DNA of 64,000 nt from Mytilus californianus (lineage: Eukaryota; Mollusca; Bivalvia; Mytilida; Mytilidae). The stretch covers positions 558,001 through 622,000 of the forward strand of contig NW_026262669.1 in NCBI RefSeq assembly GCF_021869535.1, read 5' to 3'. The notes under the pieces were generated by a model. The model was not told where the DNA came from and ran no database searches. It saw only the letters and a program-made list of their open reading frames with translations. Shown here piece by piece: positions 51,323-60,300 of this stretch; position 1 is the stretch's first letter, and every line of letters begins with the position of its first letter. A program made the position numbers and the translations under genes.

Positions 51323-54300
51323 AACCGGTACGGTGTTGATAAATCGTAACTGATTGTTTAACATCAAACTGTGTAAATAAAGGCAACAGTAGTATACCGC
51401 TGTTCAATAGTCATAATTCGATTCAGCGAAAACAAATCCGGGTACCAAGTTAAAAACGATGGAAACACATCGATTATAAGAGGAAAACAACAGAACAACA
51501 GAAACACTGAACTACAACATAAGCAAACGTCAACATACATAGAAACGGACTATCTGATAACAACTGCCACATTCCTGACTTTGTACAAGGCATTAAAAGA
51601 AAAAATAGTGGTTTGAACCTTTATGGCTAGCCAAACCTCCCGCTTATATGGCAATGGTAAAATACCGTTAAAATGACAACACTACGCGACAGAAATACAG
51701 TACAAACAAACGCAGAACACTCAGCACAGAGAAATACATAAATAAATAATATGATAGTACATTACAACATGTAAACCGCAGAATAACGGACATCTCCCAT
51801 GAATTTACGACAGCACATCAGGACACCACAAACGAAATATAAACTGCGCGCCACATGAACGGATCAACATCACAAAAAGTGACGTATTTTTTGTGACATT
51901 TATATTATCACAGGTAAATTTCTAAAAATAAAATAGATTTGTTTTATTCATAGACACGTACAAGAATATTAAATTGGGACAGAGTTTGTAATGGTGTTAT
52001 TTTATGTATTTCTTAACCATGACAAGAATATTAAGTTGGAATTGTGTTTGTTATGGTGATACTATTTGTATTTTCTAACCATGTTACATCTATATAATTA
52101 GCGATGACTGTAAGAACACATTTTAACGTTATTATAATACAATACAATATTACAACGAAGTGTACTACATTAAAAGAACTAAAGAAACTTACATTGTTCT
52201 TAGACCAACAGCTCTCTCCAAACCTAAATTGTCAATTGTGTCCAGCATGTTACTACCAATATATCTAAAATAAGTGTATTTTATCATGACTAGATAATGG
52301 AAACAAACTCAAAAATGAAACGTTGGTCATAACTGATATAGCTACATGACCCTCTGCCTTCCGTATGTACCTTGTTGAATCTGTGTCAGTTTCTGTCATT
52401 GCAATACTCGCAAAAATGAAGCTTGTTCGGATTTTTAAATGACTACATGTACATTTTCATTTTCTGTACGCTAGTAAATTGATTTCGTTTGATATTTGTA
52501 ATAATGTACATTAAACACCATTAATCACCACAAAACGACAAATTATGTTAATTTCATTTCAATCTAACGCCTTATTTGTGTATTGTTGATTGTCTATTGG
52601 TCTTTATCTTATTTAGACATGGCGTTGTCAGTTCATTTTCGACTTATGAGTTTAAATGTCCCTTTTGTATATTTTGCCTTTCGTGAATGTATGGATATTC
52701 GTATGACTGTAGTCAATTATTTAGCGTGGTTAAAATAATTTTGACAACAAAATTTAAACAAGTATAAGAAATAGTTTTATTTAGATCCTTAAATAATTGA
52801 CTTTTGTTTGTTTAACTTCAAATATTTCAGTAATCGATTAAATACACACTGCATGTATAATTCAGATATTCTTAGTAAAATGTGTACTTACACGTTCAAA
52901 ATGCCATGGAAACAAACATATAACACACACATTTTAACTTTTTTGCTGTGTCAATTTCAACGCGAATGTAAAAACCCAAATGTTTTCCCTTGTACAATAT
53001 TCATCAAATATGGCTGTTAATTGCCTAGTAGAATGTAAATTTGGGTCAGCCTATCAAGGGTCAAAGTAACAAAACCCGTAAATATACTTATATAAGGAGA
53101 AACGTTTGAAACACTACATTTTTGGTTCTAAATCAGATATTTCCCGATCGTTAATAAATAACTTGGTGTGATGGTCAGTACTTGGATCAAAGGTCAGCGG
53201 CAAACAAAAGATTTCTGTGAAGATTTAAGATTTATCATTTAATTGTTTTATACAAATGTATTTCTGCTACTATTTTATTTGAATCTCGGCTTTGCATCCA
53301 TTGGGATTTGCATTTGCATACATTTTATTTATTAAATTTTATTTTAAAACAAAACATTCTGCTTTAAATGTGTTCTATATATTTTTTGGTATATTTTCTC
53401 CGGATGAACAACCGAAAACAACGTAACATAGGTTTAACGATTACAATCGCGAGTTAGTTGACCGATCAAATGTGTTGGTGTCTCAACTCACTGGCGACAT
53501 GTTTTCGCGGTTTGAGATCTTTTTATACCAGTAATGTCGTATGCTCTATGAATTTTACCGACAGTGTACTGTTCCTGATTGTGACATGTATACTAAGTGT
53601 GAAATTGCATGGCGCCTATTTACCATGTCGACGTACCCGGGTCTGCTATGATAGGTTGTTCCGCAAGAAGTATTAATGCATTATTTAAGCCAGAAGTGTA
53701 TTGGATGTACATGAATCTTCATGGCTGGGAAAAAAAACATATCAAATTAATTATACTCTTTCATGTCTTTGTTCAGCTCTATGCGTGTGTGCGTTTGGGT
53801 GTTGTTTTTGGTTTCCGTCTTGAGCGTTAAAGTAAAAGAGTTGAACGTTAATATTAGCGGCATGTGTAACCCTTAGTAAACAGAAAACACTTGAAGGAAA
53901 TTATTGTTAAAATTTACTCACATGGTTTCTAAATAAGGAAAGTTTTTCCAAATGTCTCCAAAAAAATCATGTTGTTTACTTCGTCTTGTCTGTTGAATGT
54001 TTCTATGTTTTAATATAAATAACTTATGACAACATATTATTTCTAAAACCTTTTTCAACCATGCAATGCATGAGCATATATTGAAATTTTTGTTAACCAT
54101 TAACCAATTAATAAATACAAAAATGCTACATATACAATATTCCCGTGCAGATGCTTCAAAACAGTTCCGTGAGTACAAACATAGAAACAAATTAAAAGAG
54201 AAAAATACCCTGTCCAATTTATACAACTGAAGGAAATATGACTGCTAGTACACACCGACAACCACCGAATTACAAAGACTTTGGAATGGATATGCCGGGA

Positions 54301-57300
54301 AAAGGTAGAAATAGGTTGGAAAAAACGTGTATGTGATCTCCCAAACCCCACTCTCACCTGAAATCCTATTAAGGGAAAATATGGTGTATTAACTAATTTG
54401 AAGTTGCTTTCATTTTATGTGAGTACTTTTAACTCAAAACCTAAGAGTGATTTGTCTTTATGTAAGGGTTATGTGTGTGTAATGTGTACCGAACTTGTTA
54501 GTAAAGCTTTACTGTTTTTTTTTTTATTTTCCTTTTTTTATTTTGGGCTGTTTTGTGTAGTTAAGAGGGAGGGTGAATGGCCAGAGGCATGTATAACCTC
54601 GCCACATTGTTTAAATCAGGAATCTGTAATACGGTAGTGGTCATTTGCTGTTTCGTTTTTCCTAGTTGCTTCTAATTCAAATCAGATTGTTAGCTTTTTG
54701 TTCTGAACTGTTTTACATTTTGCGATGCCGGAGTCTATTTTGCTTATTATTGTAGGCTGTATAGTGCCCTACATCTGTTTGCATCATCGCCCTGTGATCT
54801 CTACTGTATAGTTACTGCATTGGCAATACACAAGTTATTTCATTACCAATAGTTTTACATTGTGTTATGTGTTTTTGATAGTTTGTTCGTACTGTGTATC
54901 GATCTGATAAATAAAGTCCTTTTCAACTGATTTGTATAGTTTGTTTTTATGCTGTATCGTTAGACCGCTGTTCCAGTGTACGGGAGGGGGATTTAGCCGC
55001 AAAATAATTCAGGCCTTTATTTTTGTTATATGAATTGTTTTACATTTGTTACCCCTTTGCCTTTAACAGCTAATTATGCGATATGGGTTTTAATCCTTGT
55101 TAAAAGCCGTACGATGACCTATAGTTGTTTAATTTTACGGCATTTGGTAAAATTTTAAATTACAAAAATACTGAACTGAAAATTCAAAACGGAAAGTCCC
55201 TTATCAAATGGCAAAATCAAAAGCACAAACACATCAAACGAATGGACAACAACTGTCATATTCCTGACTTAGTACAGGCATTTCCTTATGTAAATAATTG
55301 TCTTTTTTTCAGATAAAATTGCATCCTTTTCGTATGATTATTTTAACAATATCGTACACTAAATCTGGAGAATCGTAATAAAAGTCTTTAGTGACGATAT
55401 TTATACAGTTCATATTCCATGTGCTTAAAAACTGGCATTCAGTCGTGTCTTTTTTTCATGTATATATATTAGAAATATTGAATAAAGACAACAGTAGTAT
55501 ACCGCTGTTTGAAACTCATAAATCGATAGAGATAAAAACAAATCCGGGTTACAAACTAAAACCGAGGGAAACGCATCAAATATAAGAGGAGAACAACGAC
55601 ACAATAAAAACACAACATTAAAATGTAACACACACAGAAACGAACTATAATATAACAATGGACATTTTTCTGACTTGGTACAGGACATTTTAAGAAAAAA
55701 ATGGTGGGTTGGACCTGGTTTTGTGGCATTCCAAACCTCCCGCTTTTATGGCAATGTTAAATATAACATTAAAATGACAACATTACATGACATGACTACA
55801 ATACAAATAAATGGGAGAACATATAGGACAAAGAAACACACGAATAATAGCAAACAAAAGGTACTAGGTTTAGAATTTAATACGCCAGACGTGCGTCTCG
55901 TCCACACAAGACAAACCAGTGACGCTCAGATTAAAAAAGTTTGAAAGCCAAAACAAGTACAAAGCTGAAGAGCACCGAGGACCAAACTTCCAAAAAGTTG
56001 CGCCTAACACGGCCAGGGTTTTCTGCCTGGGACAAGAACATCCTTATTATTTAGAATAGTATATACTTTTGCAAACAGTAAATTTTATAAAATGACTATA
56101 TAATAGATATACATGATTAAACCGAAGTGGGGACTAACTAATAAGATAGAATTAGGATTGATTCAAGATTAGATCTGTAATGCTGACATTACATTTATTA
56201 ATAACAATGAAAATTACAATACTATTAATATCAAATTGTGGTAGTAATTAGATAATTAATTGTATTATCTAGGTATGTCGGTGTTTCTTCTGAATCAAAC
56301 TGTAAACCAAATATATCGTATAAATTTCGTTGAACCAAACTAAAATCTAATAAATGAAGGGGTGATTAATTATCTTTACCATAAAACGCGAATATAACAG
56401 AAAAGACGTTAAGACATTTGGCAAATTTGAAAATGATTATGAAAAATCAATAATCGGGCCAACTGATACCAAACACCTTAAGAGGGACCAGATTGTCCGA
56501 ACTTGACACTACTACACAAAGAAGAAATTATAAAACAAGTTTGATCATTTATATAAAAATAGTCGCTAGAATTATAGCGAAACCAAAGAAATCATTTCAC
56601 AATAAAGTGATAATAAAATTATGTGTGTTTATACACAATTGTAATCTACTTACAAATCCGTCAACTGACTACAAGGTAGAAGAAACTGATATCCATAACC
56701 AGACAATGAATTTGATTGTAGATTTCTGTAATAGTTATATATAGATATTCGCCGTCAAAAGCTATGCACATGTCAACAAAGACAAATCTGTTGTGACAAA
56801 ATGAAAGATAAACATAATGTTTGTTTAGTTTTCATACAGTAAAGTCGAAAATATAATCAATAAAAACGCCTTACTGAGTTAAGAAATTTGAAAAAAGAGA
56901 GGAAAAAAAAAAAACCAAACGCCAAGGCAAATGCAAATAGTCCACCAAAACCGACAATATCAACCGTGATTAACCAACAACTGTCAACTTAGTATGGTAC
57001 AGATATTTTCCTAAGAAAATGGTGGGTCAAACTGGTTTTTATAGCTAGCTAAACCCCCACTGGTATGACAGCTCTTTATAGGTCCGTTATATTGACAATC
57101 TATGAATCCCTCATTAACCACTACACCATGTTTTTTGGTTTTTTTTTGTTTGTTTTTTTCAGCTCCCCACAAGGCTGACTGGGGTATAAAAATATGGTCA
57201 CTATTGGTCTTCTCCGAACGGTAGTAAAACTCTCGCCCAAGAGAGGCGTCCGTTTGGCTGTGCGAGATGTAAAAGTTTGCAGCCACGTCCTGTCAGAATG

Positions 57301-60300
57301 GGGACATCAAATCCGATGTCTCGAGTTAAGAGAGTGCCACGCTATTTGCACGTTAAGAACCCATGTAACAACTCTTCGAGGGGTCCGTGGCAAGCCAACA
57401 TTTCTGTGCCTATCCAATATACCCTCATTTTCCCGTGGCAGTCCACAGGTCCCCGATCTTCATCCCGGACGGCCTCTATTACATGCCCTACCTATTGTAC
57501 TTATTGTTAATTTGTTCTCGTCCTGAATACGCATGAAATTTTGGCCACTGGACGTTAAGCAACCAACAATCAATCAACTTTTTGCAGTTATCGAGGTTCG
57601 ATGGTGAACACGTTGACTACACTAGTGTAGAATTTATGTCCGACAGGGAAAAGAATTTAAATGAAGGCATTGATGAAGTTTCAGTTGAAGATACTGTTGT
57701 AGAAGATTTTTCAAATTCAGATCTCTTGACTTATATGAAAAACAAAATTGCCGGTCTCGAGAAAAATGGGTCGACCAATAGTTTATCCAAACAGGTGAGG
57801 AAGTCGGAAACACCTTTAAATTCAAAGGTAATAAATTTCTGTTTGATTTTAACGTGAATGTGGTCGACAATGTAGATTATGCTATTGCTTGTATTAAGAA
57901 GAAACGTCCGAATAAAGCCATTGCGTAGTTCGGATATTACAAAGAGCTGCTGAATGAGTGGAATACGAGTATAAGGATCGCATATAAAGTCCGCAGGCGG
58001 TTGGAAGACGGTCAGTGCATACTTATTTGATGATATCGCTATTGATTCGGAAGATAAGAAACGCAACAGTGCCGCAAACAGCAGGGCAGTCAAGAAAAGT
58101 AAGGCAGACAAGACAAAAAGCAGCATTATTAGTTTTACATTTGTCATTTCCGGGCCTTTTATAGCTGACTTTGTGGTATGGTTTTTTTTTCTCATTGTTG
58201 AAGGCCGTATGATGACCTATAGTTGTTAACTTCTATGTCATTTTGTCTATGGTGAGGAGTTTTTACACTGGCAATCATACCATATCTTCTTGTTTTTATA
58301 TACATGGTAGAAAAAAACCTGCAGAAGTGTCTGGTTCGTGGTATCAACAGGCTCATAGTGATTTAAATTCTGGAGGTAATGGTTTTCAACTTTAGGCTTT
58401 TCCTGCAGGGGTATCTTCCGGTATAGCCCAGGGTCAACAGAGCCAAGCAAAAAAAAATGATGATTGATCAACGGAAATGAAACAGTGATAATGTTCGGAA
58501 TTTGCTCTCAGAAAGGTAGTGGAATATTTCTGTTTCAAAAAAAAAAACTTTCGAGGTCTGTTTCAAGTGTGGATTTTATTGTTTTTGGCCGAAAAAAAGG
58601 TCGCCGACAGAGCAAGTCTAGAGTACACAGAGAACCTTCACAGGACAAAAGATCAAGATACTTTTAAAATACTTTAACAATTTAATATCGACACTTATTT
58701 TGAATATGAGATAGATGTTATGGGATTAAACGCCTTTTTAAAGAAATTTATTGGTGTATAAACTCGATCAATTCACTCACAAACAAATAAAAGTCTGACG
58801 GACTTTTATGATATGTTTGTGAGTGACTTGGTCCAGTTTATACACCAATAAATTCCTTTAAAAAGGCGTTTAATCCTTATAATTCTTTAAATTAATGTAT
58901 TTTTCCACACTCATAACCTCTTTCACACGTAAATTGTATAATTATGTCATTGAATTAGCCTGGCGCATGAGTATATTTATTTGTTAAAGCAAAAGTATGT
59001 ACTCCATGAAATTTGCTATCTGATAAAAAATAAACTACAAAAAATCATAATATCATTCAAATGAATGTTTTGTGTTTATTATTTAATTTAACGATTAACG
59101 CGAAGTGAAAATAAATATTTTAAACGTCGAGCCGGATTGTGTTATTATCGTCGCCATCTTGTTTACATTGGTTACAAAAAGAAATTTGGTCAACGTCGTC
59201 TATCGAAAAATAAACAACGTCAAGAACAACTATCGGAAGTCCTCTCGGCCAATCATATCAATGTATTTCCTAATATGCAAATCATATCAGAATAATTCTG
59301 CTATATTTATAAAGGAAAAGTAAGTAATTTTTAAAACTTTTTGGTTAAGATTTGTATGTTCCCAAGAGAAGATTATAAAATATCCTTTTTTACAAAAACC
59401 TCAATCTGTATTTTTGTTAAAATGATTTGTCGTCTCTAAAAAATAATATTTTTGTACATGAGACTACTTTATATTTGCCTAAAGAAAGTATCGAGCGGAC
59501 CCACGCTGTGAACTCTCTGAAAGTAGCTATCAGTGTAAAAGATAAACATAGACTTGGACTGGATATAGGACACGTGAACAAACAGGTATTAGTAAACAAA
59601 GTTAAATTCGAAGATATGAAAGTGTCGAAACAATATGTCACAAATTATTCTGTCGGTTTTCCTTCTCCACACCAGAAGTATTAAGATTTCTCATGGAAGT
59701 TGTATGATGTTGTATAAGACCTGGACGTATTCGGAAAAAAATTAAGAGCTCCACATGGAGAGAGGTGAAAGCAATCGAGTTGTGCTAAATATCGTGTGCG
59801 CATTTATTTTGCAACAAAACAGTTGTTTTTTATACAGACAACTAGAACGAAGTGAGCGTCCTTGAGAAAGGTAGCAATATATTTGAACTTCAGGACTTGA
59901 CTCTTTCAATTTTTAAAAATGTATTGTGAATTGTATTTCCTTCATCAGTATGATTATGATGATGTAAAATGAATCATATCAATACATTTTGATTTAACTT
60001 AATCAATTTTTACTGTTATACAATTACAAACCGAACAAATATACGTAAGGATTTGAATGACTAGTAAACATTATCCTTGTCAAAGCAATTACGTATCTAT
60101 TTTACACAGCCAATGTTCCTTTTAAGGTAACTATTCGTATATAAATATATTCAAAGAGTGTAACTTACCAAAATAATGTTTGTATAAGCTATATCAAAAT
60201 ACCGTTTGCAGTAATCGTCCGTTTTCTCACAAACCAAAAAACATCATACTATTTGTTATAACAGAATATTATATCAACTTACAGATTCCTTAAATCAGTC

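Larger units (their letters stand above)
50895..52192. other. Intron between LRR exons d and e
   Basis: Contains a (TC)n microsatellite at 51291-51317 and a family D repeat (51375-51760), listed separately. Confidence 0.55.

Noticed and set aside
57194-57526. 110-codon plus frame as a gene
   Set aside because: Lies wholly inside a SINE-like element with an (ATCA)n tail.
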